NCBI GenBank assembly: GCA_003427395.1
Contig: BFEA01000483.1
Coordinates: 1,102,931 to 1,122,939, forward strand
Length of the DNA stretch: 20,009 nucleotides
Direction of reading: 5' to 3'
From: Chara braunii
Taxonomy: Eukaryota; Streptophyta; Charophyceae; Charales; Characeae
Each line of letters opens with the position of its first letter. The stretch's first letter is position 1. Of the stretch, positions 7,466 to 16,395 are shown piece after piece. Under the pieces are notes generated by a model, which did not search any database, had not been told where the DNA came from, and was given only the letters and a program-made list of their open reading frames with translations. A program made the position numbers and the translations under genes.

Positions 7466-8500
7466 CACCCGAGGCTCACACCCTCCCTTACCTTCTCTTG
7501 ATAGGTTTTGTCCCCTCGCGCGCAAAGTACCCGCTCCACGTTCATGCTTCTCTCCCCTCTCCCTGCTCGTGCGTAAAAAGGCCAGCACAACTTGTGTGCC
7601 TGCAAGTGCACCAGTCCCAAGTGTCCACCTCTCGGTCCAAGATGGGCTTACAAAGTTTGTTGGGCCCAACATAGCATGCGCCTCAGCACTTCGGTACCTC
7701 GAAGTATCGACGGTTGTCGAGAGATTTGCAGCACCCCAGTACCGAGGTTGCGCCTGACCCTAATCCTGAGTCCATTTGGGGCCCCAAAAGGATATTGCAC
7801 CAAGCAGGTCGTTGTGGTTTGTACAAATAAGAGAAAATGAGTTTAATTCGAAATTTTGACTACACCGCACGAGTCGCGGTTGTGCTTCGTTTACGCTGAC
7901 TGAATGGTTGGCTAGAAATAGAGAGTGTGTGGGCGCGCAGTTTTTAGGCGCACGTGATGGTTTTCATGGATATTATAAAGTCTGCGTTTTCGCCGGCGGA
8001 TTTTTTATTTGATTAAAACTATAACCGCGCGATTCGTTCCGTTGAAATGACCATGGTGAGTGTGAGCTCATGCCGAGCATGATGGCGGTGGTAACACAAT
8101 TTTGTGTAGTGAGCGGAGTGGGCGTGAAGCTAGAAGCACGAAAACGAGCGACCACACAATAGGCACGTGAGCTTGATGGTTGTGGGTTAGCCAGCGGGTG
8201 AAAGAGAGTGACTTTGGAGTGTTTTGGCGAACCCACACACGGGACGGTACCCATTTATATGGGTTTCAGCTGATGCTAGACCCAACCTTGGACCTGACAT
8301 TATTGGTTACGGTGTCGAACCTACACCCGAGAGATTCGAGGATCAAGGCCAACGCGCGACGACATAGGAGCGTTGGAGTAGCGTGAAGAGACCGAGGGGT
8401 TGAGGGTCTGGCATGGCTATCCTCCTTTGTTTTACTACTTGTCCCGCCCATAAGTCCGATAGGTGGGACTGAAGGGGTGCCAAGGGTTCCTCCACCTCCT
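7466..8500. other. No gene recognised
   Basis: Mixed-composition sequence without simple repeats or clear inverted repeats. Open frames are short and show no recognisable family. I see no splice-linked coding series that I can defend. Confidence 0.5.
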
Positions 8501-8502
8501 CC

Positions 8503-8561
8503 CGTTTTTTTTTTGTTTTTTTTTTTCCTTTTTTTTTTTTTTAATTCCTTTTTTTTTTTTT
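8503..8561. repeat. T-rich tract
   Basis: Three runs of T are interrupted by G, CC and AATTCC. The tract lies about 60 bp upstream of the tRNA-like remnant. Confidence 0.9.
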
Positions 8562-8622
8562 ACTCGTGTTTTGGGGACTGATACTTGTTCCGATGTCGGG
8601 TCCGAGACCAATGTCGAAACCA

Positions 8623-8711
8623 TCGGGCGTAGTTCAGTTGGTGCGCAACTAAACTGTTGAAATAAAAACTCGAGTTCGGATCCCCATACCGTCAAATGAA
8701 AGAAATAAAAT
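8623..8711 (+). mobile_element. tRNA-like remnant with box A and box B, possible SINE
   Basis: TAGTTCAGTTGG (8630-8641) fits the RNA polymerase III A box (one C-to-T change). AGTTCGGATCC (8673-8683) fits the B box at 9 of 11 positions. The boxes start 43 bp apart, as in tRNA genes. CAAC...GTTG (8646-8659) could be a shortened anticodon stem. The T stem does not pair and no acceptor stem forms, so this is not a working tRNA gene. An A-rich stretch (8694-8711) follows the B box. A short tRNA-derived SINE or a tRNA pseudogene is the best reading. Confidence 0.4.
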
Positions 8712-10740
8712 ATTGCGAATTGACAGGGTTCGCCAGTCGCGAGCTACTGTGAGGGGTTCGAGTGTGGGCACGTCCATGGGTACCCAAAAGAAAAGATGGT
8801 GAGCTAATGATTGAGCAGGGCCAAAGGCACCAGGGCGGAGGCCGCAACGGTGTTAACTCTACGCGTCTGATCACATGAAACTCATTCCTACTTTGGTAAT
8901 CAAAGTTTTCATTTGGATATTTGCTACTACCACCAAGATCTGCACCGGGACACATTTCACCCACGCTTATGCTGCAGGCTTCACAACAAGCCTCGTGCCC
9001 TGTTGTTCCTCGCTACGACGGTCGTACATAGGTCGCACGCTTCAACGCCATCCATTTTCGGGGCTGACTGATTCGACAGGTGAGTTGCTACGCACTCCTT
9101 AGCGAATTTGCACTTCCATGATCACTATCTCACAACCTATATCAATCGGCTCCGTCGAGGTGTCTAGGTTAGCACGCAGTTCGACAACGACTGTGAAGAC
9201 AAGGTAAACGTAGCAAAGAAACGGGAACACGGAGCAGGGGAGAGAGGGAATGAATCTGACGTGATTTCACGCCATACGCATTTGAAGAATACGTTGAGGT
9301 GAGATGGCGACAACGGAGATGAAAAGGAAGAAGCGAAGGGAAAAAAAAACTTATTCTCTCATTTCTTGGCGAATTTGGGTAAATGAAGAGTCACTTTCGC
9401 CGCTCCGGCCGAGTACGCCAACCATGCCTCTTGTGAACCCCTACGACAGGATAAGGTCATGCAAGATATAACTTACCTCTGCCCAAGAGGATGTCACCAC
9501 CTTTGGACGAGCGTATCCTCGCCGAGCTACCGAACCACATACGAATGTTATCGAGTTGCAATCGCAGAGGTGGCCCAATCAAGGGCGTTTATCGTACGCT
9601 GTAGCATAGGGGGTACACGCGGTCGTACACCTCTACTAGACCTGTACGCGAGCCGACGCACTGGGGGCCGATGTCCCAAGCGCATCTCAGCGCCGGTCGA
9701 CTAGGACGGTACAGCTAACTATGCGACACACCTCGTCAAAATAAAACCAACAATCTCATACATAAATCGCGCGTAGTATCCAACCCATAACTTTCATAAG
9801 ACAAGAAAAAATTAGGCGTCTCACACGAGACTCATAATAAATATCACGCGGACGTTGGCTTTGTCATATCGACTAGCCATGCATGAATACGAAAGCAGTC
9901 GCAGTGATGGCGTACTATGTAGTACCCATAATCATATGGCCCTCAATGGTCTCGAGGGTCACTTTCGTCACTCAAGTGTCGGCTGACACGCGCCTTGAGG
10001 AATTAATCTCTCGACGTTAGGCAACCGCTAAGACGTTTGCGAGTCCTACTCTCCTTGCACCCTCCGGAAATGAGTGGTAGACGGGCCTCGACCGTTTGTA
10101 GCAACTGAGCACCCCTAATACTGAAAGTGGGGTTCCATCTTCCGAAACCTGGAAACATGTCAAGGGGTTTGACTTTGACAGCGAATACGAATTTTAACGT
10201 CCAACTATAGAAGGTTAAAAAAAAAAAAAAAAATTCTTTCAATACGGTCTGCATGACCAACACCCACAATCATAGTGGACCGCGCAAACATACCACATAT
10301 AAACAAAAGAACGTGCGATAAACACTTTCACAATCATTGTGCGACTCCTTTCGAAAATATACTTATGATCGCATGCAAAGTCAATTCTTTAAGCACACGA
10401 GCCCCAACCTTCGTCAAACTTTCCATAATAAAACGCCAAGTACCTTTCAAATAATTATTTAAAAAAAATATAGGTGAAAAAAAAAAAAAAATCAACCCAC
10501 AGGGGCGAAGGCCTTTAGGTTGCATGGCGAAAATGAGTTAGAGTTGAGTCGTAAAACGACGAATCGACAACTTACTTGTTATCAATGGTCAGCAGAAAAC
10601 GATCCTCGTAGGATCGGGCTGAATCTAATCAGATATAGAATCATAATGGTAAAAAAAAGACCTTTAGCACAACATTGGTAAAACCCCACGACTAAACTAT
10701 ACGTGGGTGAAGAATAAACCCCTATTTTTCACTTCACTCA
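8712..10740. other. No gene recognised; composition becomes AT-rich
   Basis: There are no repeats of note until poly(A) runs at about 10,217-10,233 and 10,478-10,491. A small perfect hairpin CGATCCT-CGT-AGGATCG lies at 10,600-10,616. Reading frames, including one of 81 codons at 9459-9704, carry no motif I recognise. From about 9.1 kb the sequence grows steadily richer in A and T. Confidence 0.5.
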
Positions 10741-10744
10741 AAAC

Positions 10745-11470
10745 CTTTCAGTGACTAAATTTGAACTTTCTCCTATACAAGTGTCGAAAGAAAGAAAAGT
10801 TTGAACACCATCTCCTTTATTCAAGGTGAATTGTCAAAATATTTTCTATGAAAATATAACCTAACTCCTCAAAATTATTTTTTTTTGGGCAGCATTCCCT
10901 TTACAGAAAGTGCCTTTACAAAATTTATAACCGTCTCAATATGAAAACTAAAACGATCCTTAACTCTAGAGGGTCAAATTTTGTGTAACTCGCTGAATTA
11001 GCAAAAAATTGAGCAACAACTCCTCTAAAGAAGTAGATATCTCATATTTATACTAAGTCAAATATGAACTCGAAATAAATCTTGAGTGCTTGCGAAAACA
11101 AAATTCAACTAACTCTTTAAATTTGCAAAACTCTTGGCAGCATTCCCTCTAAAGAAGTGTCATTCCAAAATTTACACAAAGCCAAATACAAAATCTGAAA
11201 AAAAAATTGACTTCACAAAGTCAAATTTTGTCTAACTCCCTTATTTGGTACAAATTTTAACATTACTTCCATTGAAGAAAAAAAACTTTTCAAACTTTTA
11301 CTAAGTCAAATATCAAAATCTGACAAAAGTTGAACTTAAGTTGAACTTCGAAAAACCAAAATTTTACTAACTCCTTGGTTTTGCAAAAAAATGGGCAACG
11401 CTTCCCTTAGCGAAAGTGACTTTCCAAAATTCATACAAAGTCAAATATGAAAAATAAACTTCACCCAAGA
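10745..11470 (+). repeat. Degenerate ~124-bp tandem array, about six units
   Basis: The anchor AAGTCAAATATGAA and its variants occur at about 10,932, 11,055, 11,179, 11,303 and 11,438, so spacings are 123, 124, 124 and 135. A second anchor, CATTCCCTYTAAAGAAGTG-like, recurs in step (10,893; 11,017; 11,141; 11,261; 11,399). A third, GTCAAATTTTGTSTAACTC, ends several units. The 135-bp step includes a local GTTGAACTT duplication at about 11,329-11,347. An earlier unit (about 10,768) is more diverged. The array is AT-rich and non-coding. Confidence 0.75.
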
Positions 11471-11693
11471 AATGCAGAAATTGAACTAACATCTATGGCT
11501 GCAGCACATGGCGAACATTTGAAATTACCTATCAAAGTTGATACTCAGACTAAGTAAAGCGTACAGTCAATTACAAACAAGTCCATACAGAAATGGATAA
11601 ATACTCTCAACAAAATCTCAAAAGTTGTTTTCTCATAAGATAATTCATTGATCCCCCATATAATTACCCTTTTTACCCATTTACATGTGACAT

Positions 11694-11985
11694 ATCGTTA
11701 GTCCATTCAACGTAGAAACAATGCCTATCATGCCTTATATTATACATAAATAGGTTGCACAACTACTGTACGTTTCGAAAAAAAATATGGGGGCATTGTT
11801 TTTAGCATCTATGCCTATTATTCAACGTAGAAACAATGCCTATATGCTTATCATGCCTATCGTTAGTCCATTCCTATCGTTAGTCCATTCAACGTAGAAA
11901 CAATGCCTATCATGCCTATCGTTAGTCCATTCAACGTAGAAACAATGCCTATTATTCAGCGTAGAAACAATGCCTATCGTTAGTT
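11694..11985 (+). repeat. Patchy tandem array of a ~42-bp unit
   Basis: The unit consists of TATCGTTAGTCCATTC then AACGTAGAAACAATGCCTAT then CATGCC. The AACGTAGAAACAATGCC part occurs at 11,709, 11,824, 11,891, 11,933 and, as AGCGTAG..., 11,958. CGTTAGTCCATTC occurs at about 11,696, 11,861, 11,878 and 11,920. Spacings of 115, 67, 42 and 25 show loss and gain of sub-blocks. An inverted piece, GGCATTGTTT, lies at about 11,792 inside the array. Confidence 0.8.
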
Positions 11986-12184
11986 TCTTTTTACCCTCTT
12001 TACGATAGGCAAATGTTGCAAAGGTTTTTAAAAAATTCCGAAAAAAAATTATGATGTGGAGAAAAATAAACTAAACAACATTTGCTTGAGCACTATATCC
12101 AAACTCTTTACCAAATTTGAATTAATAATCAAATACAAAAAATAAACACTATGATAAAAAAAATAAAAAAATAAAAAATAAAAA

Positions 12185-12556
12185 AATGAGTGAGTGTGCC
12201 AGCACCTTTTCGACACCGCCATCTTTGCCTGATTTTTAATTATTTTTTGGCACTGACAAATGCCCTGAAAATTTATAGATATGTAGTTTACATAATCAAT
12301 AACTCATAATTTTTTTTTTCAAAAACTAATAAAAAATTTTAAGCCCCGAAATAAAATGAAAACAAAAAGTAAAAAGTGAAAAAAAACAAAATAGTGAGTA
12401 GGCGAGCACGATTTGACACCCCCATCTTTGACAATTTTTAATTTTTTTCTGGCTTAGCAGAATGGCTTCCAAATTTAAAGGCATGTAGGTTACATCATAA
12501 AGAACTAAAAAAAAAAAAATCAAAAAAAAAAGTTATTTATAGGCCCCGAAAAAAAA
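12185..12556 (+). repeat. Two-copy ~204-bp direct repeat, AT-rich
   Basis: Copy 1 contains GTGAGTGTGCCAGCACC then GACACCGCCATCTTTG. Copy 2 contains GTGAGTAGGCGAGCACG then GACACCCCCATCTTTG. They are offset by 203-204 bp. Both are preceded by A-rich runs and continue with AATTTTTAAT...GGC...AATGSC...AAATTTA, and with GCCCCGAAA before the next unit. Confidence 0.75.
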
Positions 12557-12562
12557 TTTGGT

Positions 12563-12640
12563 GGGGGCCGAACCTGGAGGTGTTCGGCCCCCGAACGCCC
12601 GAACGCTCGGGGGCCAGCCCGGGGGCCCCCGAACGTTCGG
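12563..12640. repeat. GC-rich double hairpin in AT-rich surroundings
   Basis: Hairpin 1 is GGGGGCCGAAC (12,563-12,573) with GTTCGGCCCCC (12,582-12,592): an 11-bp perfect stem and an 8-nt loop. Hairpin 2 is CCGAACGCTCGGGGGCC (12,599-12,615) with GGCCCCCGAACGTTCGG (12,624-12,640), matching at 16 of 17 with an 8-nt loop. The CCGAACG word is shared by both hairpins. The surrounding DNA is about as AT-rich as any in the window. Confidence 0.9.
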
Positions 12641-12654
12641 TCAGGTAACCCTGT

Positions 12655-13095
12655 ATATAAATATAATTTTAAACTGAAATAAATATTGTGCAAATTCGTC
12701 ACATTTCTTATTTTTTTGCCACTCCAGCGTGGTAGCTAGAGGAAAAAGTACCCTAACTTCTGTGATTTTTCGCGCTCCGAAGAATGCCTTGATAACTTTG
12801 AAAATTGAAGAGTTTATAGATTTTATTGCGATCTTTTCATGAAAATTATTTAAAAAAATTTTAATCGGTGAAATAAATATCGTGCCGATTTGTCTCATTC
12901 TTGATTCTTGTCACTCTACTACTTGTGGGCCAACGAGAAATGCACCCCAATTTCAATGATTTTTCATGCACAAAACAATGTATTAAAAAATCTAAAAATT
13001 GAAGGGTCTGTTGATTCGGTCGTGATCTTTTGGAAAAAAATATATATATAAAAAAATTATTTTACTTATAAAATAAGTGGTGGCAACAATTTATC
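12655..13095 (+). repeat. ~195-200-bp tandem repeat, two units and part of a third
   Basis: Units begin near GAAATAAATATTGTGCAAAT (12,676), GAAATAAATATCGTGCCGAT (12,870) and AAAATAAGTGGTGGCAACAA (about 13,070). The first two share CACTC...GTGG...GAAAAA..ACCC, TGATTTTTC, and AAAATTGAAG with TTGCGATCTTTT-like stretches in order. This unit differs from the ~204-bp repeat on the other side of the GC-rich hairpins. Confidence 0.7.
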
Positions 13096-13147
13096 GAATT
13101 TTTCGTTTTAGGCCTTTGTCGGGTCTCCACACTATGCTAACGGTAGG

Positions 13148-13197
13148 CCTTATGAACATGTGCTACCGTTCCCCTTATGAATATGTGCTACCGGTCC
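13148..13197 (+). repeat. 25-bp tandem duplication
   Basis: The unit CCTTATGAACATGTGCTACC plus GTTCC (13,148-13,172) is followed by CCTTATGAATATGTGCTACC plus GGTCC (13,173-13,197). Two positions differ. Confidence 0.9.
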
Positions 13198-14428
13198 CCC
13201 AACTTTTACAACGTCGAGTATAGCGGTGGTTTAAATCTTGAAAGAAAACAAAAAACTCATAAGGGAACACATGCATATGTCTCCGTCAGCCTAGAGAGAT
13301 GTAAAAATAGGGGTATAGTGGGTTTGCACTGGGCAGAAGAAAAAAATACCTCACAGTTCTCTGCCTCCAGAACCTCGCCTAGGCTTCTGCAGAGCTCCCG
13401 CAATCGGTGGGGCAAACCTCCCACAAAGGCCTTGGCACAGACAATGGGTTTCAATCTCGCCTGCCGCCTTCCTCTCTTAACCAATAGATTAGACTGAAAG
13501 TTAGAAAGGTAAAATGATAAGTATTTAGTTACTCAGATACAAGAAAGTTACGCTCAGACTCGCATGAGAGGGCCTTGAAACTTTGACGCGCCTGAGGGTG
13601 TCGCAATGGTGGCAAAAAATGCAGTGAAAAAGACTATGTCGAACTCAAAACACAGAAAGATAACCCTCTGCCTAACCTCTCAGCTGCAACAATGATGCCT
13701 CTAACGAGTCTGGTCTCTTTCTCAAGTCGCAATGCCTCAAACCTCTGACCAGACTGTCGCTACACAACCTAGATACCCTGCGTTTGAATAGAGCACACCC
13801 CTTATGCTCTATTCGAATATGGGTTAATAGCCCAACATAACCAAGGAAAACAGTAGCAATATGTACTAGGCCAGAAGTGATGCATAGCAGCACCACCCAA
13901 CTAGAAACACAACAGCAACGACTTCACCATCAGTTGAGCAGAAACTCATCGACTTCAAAGACGAACTGCAGCAGCCATACTTTTAAACACGAATAAAAGC
14001 AACAGACTGACCCTAACAGCTGCAATAACTAGTCAAGGCTATCATCAACAACGACAACAGTTCGGATCTCTTCCGTATTTGCTCACAGTCTTCCCCTTCT
14101 TTTTTCTAAGCCTTCTTCTCTGCTTATCTCCGTTGACGCCAGTTCCCAGTTTTAATTTGTTCCCCTCCTTCACCAAATCTTGTCCCAATCTCGACCAGGT
14201 ATAAATGGACTCAAATGTACTCTTGAGCAGCCAAGCATCACCGCACACACGAGCATCGGCGGGACTTCAAAGACCGGGATAAGTATTATGATGATCAACA
14301 TGGCAACTGTGGTGGAGTTGCACTGGGATTGCGCTTGCGACTACCAAGAGTAGCTTGACACTATGAGCAGCTATGTAATCACTTGGAGCAGCGATGTGGC
14401 TGTCGACCATCATAAATGCAAGAAGATA
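13198..14428. other. No gene recognised; two small inverted repeats
   Basis: AGTCTGGTC (13,707-13,715) and GACCAGACT (13,747-13,755) form a 9-bp inverted repeat. TTTGAATAGAGCA (13,783-13,795) and TGCTCTATTCGAA (13,805-13,817) form a 13-bp stem with one mismatch and a 9-nt loop. Nothing else stands out and no reading frame has recognisable content. Confidence 0.5.
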
Positions 14429-14546
14429 GTGAAATTTCCACTAGGACATGAGAAGGTGCACCTTCGCTGCAGCAGTCTGCTGCTGCGCTACTCTCCTCAT
14501 AAGTGAATGACAATGAATCTTCCGCTAGTATATGGGAGGATTCACG
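14429..14546 (+). repeat. Family A element, copy A6 (two core copies)
   Basis: Two versions of the family A core lie 83 bp apart: GTGAAATTTCCACTAGGACA then TGAGAAGGTGCACC at 14,429-14,462, and AATGAATCTTCCGCTAGTAT at 14,512-14,531 followed by GGGAGGATTCAC. Between them lies an arm-like stretch, TTCGCTGCAGCAG...CTGCTGCTGCGCTACTCTCC. It reads as one element nested in or adjacent to another. Confidence 0.5.
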
Positions 14547-14950
14547 CTCAGGTAAGTACCTCGACTCTCTTGATAATATTGTCAGCATGTGAATGCACGT
14601 GGTCGTTTACATCACAAGGTTCAACCGAAAAAAAATACTAAGCAGTGGAAGAAAAAGTTATGAACATAACGACGAGCAACGAGTGGGAGGGAGACCGCCT
14701 GTCGCACTCTATAACTTAAAGGAGCGTTGTGGCCACCATTACAAACACGATTGCGGAGCCGAACGGATGTGGCATGGGAAAATGACCACAACCGAAATTG
14801 TGGTACAATGAGTAGTATGATAATGGACTCAATAAATGGCCAATGTGGCCCCACAACGACGACAATCACAGGCAGCAATGCAGGCCACCACAATCTCAGC
14901 CGCATGACCACGATCAGCACCCGTACCGGACCGTACGATGATCGACACAA
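14547..14950. other. Spacer; no gene recognised
   Basis: Mixed sequence between two family A copies. Overlapping open frames on both strands have no recognisable domain. A short CCACAACCGAAATTGTGG hairpin lies at about 14,787. Confidence 0.45.
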
Positions 14951-15022
14951 CTGCCACTCGCCAAATATGCAAAAGAGAATAGACCTCCCACTCGAAACTG
15001 AAAGGATGGATTGTCGTTCCAA
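14951..15022 (+). repeat. Family A element, copy A7 (diverged)
   Basis: The order of motifs matches the family: CCACTCGCCAAATATGCAAA, AGAGAATAGACCTCCCACTC, then GAAACTGAAAGGATGGATTG. Divergence is higher than in A1 and A2 and the right arm is not recognisable. Confidence 0.45.
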
Positions 15023-15493
15023 ATTACTCTTTCCTTCACACAACCCCAAACCACCGTACTACCAAATCTACATCCTCAATGCCAGTTCAAACATCGCCAT
15101 CGGATTCGCCATCCAGCCCTACTCCCGTCACTCGCTCGACGTCTTCGGGCTTTTCTCTTTTATCATCATTTTTAATTGTTCTCTGGCCAAAAAAAAAAGG
15201 TGTCTTCAGAAATACCTCCCACAGGTTTAATTGATCTCATCCTCCCAAACTTTTGACTACGACGTCTTCCTATTTAATCTTGCCATCGTTGATCTCAAGG
15301 AGTAGTGATCGAACCCGGTCGTCGCCAAGTGCTTTTCTCAAGGAACTAAAGGGCGGCGTAAGGCTTGAGCCGCCTGACAGTGGGGCGGGGCAGGGTAGCG
15401 GGGCGGCGTGGGCGCGAGCGATGAGCTTGGTGCACGCGTCGTGATGACGCTCTCCTTTTCCGCCACGTGTGTCTCTCGGGGGAACCGTTCCCT
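15023..15493 (-). other. No gene recognised; possible 5' internal part of an LTR element
   Basis: If the LTR at 15,506-16,093 is real, its internal region should run leftward on the minus strand from the primer-binding site. A minus-strand frame stays open from inside the LTR to about 15,338, but its translation shows no gag or other retroelement motif. No protease, reverse transcriptase or integrase motif is seen further left, so the element is truncated or a near-solo LTR. Confidence 0.3.
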
Positions 15494-15504
15494 CTCTGAT
15501 ACCA
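15494..15504 (-). promoter_or_regulatory. Retrotransposon primer-binding site, initiator Met-tRNA type
   Basis: The minus strand reads TGGTATCAGAG, complementary to the 3' end of plant initiator Met-tRNA (CTCTGATACCA). One base separates it from the sequence ...GGTCCGTCACA, a typical LTR 3' end. Animal and yeast initiator tRNAs differ at this site, so the match also hints at a plant genome. Confidence 0.55.
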
Positions 15505-15505
15505 G

Positions 15506-16093
15506 TGTGACGGACCAGCTGGGATAGCGGTCCATCATGATCAAGAGGAAGGGATGAGGATGGGGGAGATGAAGATGGAGCTGGAAGGGATAGCGCAACT
15601 CCAACGCAGACTCAACACGCATGTATTCCAAACTGTGCAAATAAAGATCCAAACTGTGCAAATGAAGAATAAGACTGAAAACAAACTGAAGTTGGGGTAT
15701 ACCCCCAGCGGATTGACTGGAATGGACTGGGCCTGGTACCGACAGTGGTACCGGGAAGGACTGGACTGTACTGAATGAGAACACGGCCTGTGGGGTCAGG
15801 CCACAGCCTAGTCCCACAGGCCGAACAGGCAAAATAGCCAGATAGGCTAGAGGCACGCTGCACAGCGCCACTGGCGACGGGGAAGAAACAAGGAACCTGA
15901 CCAGGGGCATGAACTAGAACAAATGACAAGACACACGAGAGGATCGTGCGATCGGACCGGGCATACAAACCACCATAACTTGTCGACATGCATCAATGAG
16001 TGGCACCAATTAGGCAGACTACAGCCAATCAAAGCCAAAGCAAGCACCCGGATGGATTACAACCAATTGGAAAAGTAACAAGCGTAACCCACA
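15506..16093 (-). mobile_element. Putative LTR (solo or truncated LTR retrotransposon)
   Basis: The right side of the LTR on the minus strand ends GGTCCGTCACA at 15,506, next to the primer-binding site. A matching TGTGGGTTACGC start lies at 16,093, giving a 588-bp LTR with TGTG...CACA ends. That start is a guess, because no second LTR is in the window to confirm it. It contains a 21-bp tandem pair (TCCAAACTGTGCAAATAAAG at 15,627 and TCCAAACTGTGCAAATGAAG at 15,648) and the inverted pair GGCCTGTGGG / CCCACAGGCC at about 15,785-15,823. Confidence 0.45.
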
Positions 16094-16114
16094 TAATAAA
16101 TTACAAAAGCGATC

Positions 16115-16121
16115 AGGCAGA

Positions 16122-16152
<31 letters not shown>

Positions 16153-16195
16153 GCAGGCAGATTCTCACTCAAATAATGGACTTAAGGCAGATTCT
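16115..16195. repeat. Poly(T) tract flanked by direct repeats AGGCAGATTCT
   Basis: AGGCAGATTCT occurs at 16,115-16,125, 16,155-16,165 and 16,185-16,195. The first two bracket a run of about 27 T (to 16,151). On the minus strand this is GAATCTGCCTG, a poly(A) run, and GAATCTGCCTG again, the layout of a bare poly(A) insertion with target-site duplication. The third copy is unexplained. Confidence 0.65.
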
Positions 16196-16196
16196 T

Positions 16197-16260
16197 TCTT
16201 TAAACCACTAGTACCTCCACCAGTGTTGGGGGGAAAACTGTCAGTTTTCCCATTTTTCCC
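16197..16260. repeat. Family E terminus and perfect hairpin
   Basis: TTTAAACCACTAGTAC (about 16,199-16,214) matches the family E end. It is followed by GGGAAAACTG (16,231-16,240), T, CAGTTTTCCC (16,242-16,251), a 10-bp perfect stem around one base. Confidence 0.6.
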
Positions 16261-16395
16261 GAGAGGTTCGAAGGTCCCAGAGGCTCGGCAAGAAGAACAA
16301 ATTTACGTTTTATATTGCCCGCTGCAAGGAAATCTGAGCAAAGCGAGCTAACAGAATCCAGAAAGCACAATCACATTGAAAGCCAGATAGTCTCA

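Noticed and set aside
10745-11985. CRISPR-like array
   Set aside because: Units are degenerate, spacers are not of constant length, no cas genes are present, and the context is eukaryotic.
15300-15325. GGGTTCGATC-like B box on the minus strand
   Set aside because: No A box at the right distance and no tRNA fold.
15338-15910. 190-codon minus-strand open frame
   Set aside because: It crosses the putative LTR end and primer-binding site, shows no conserved motif, and is better explained as chance.
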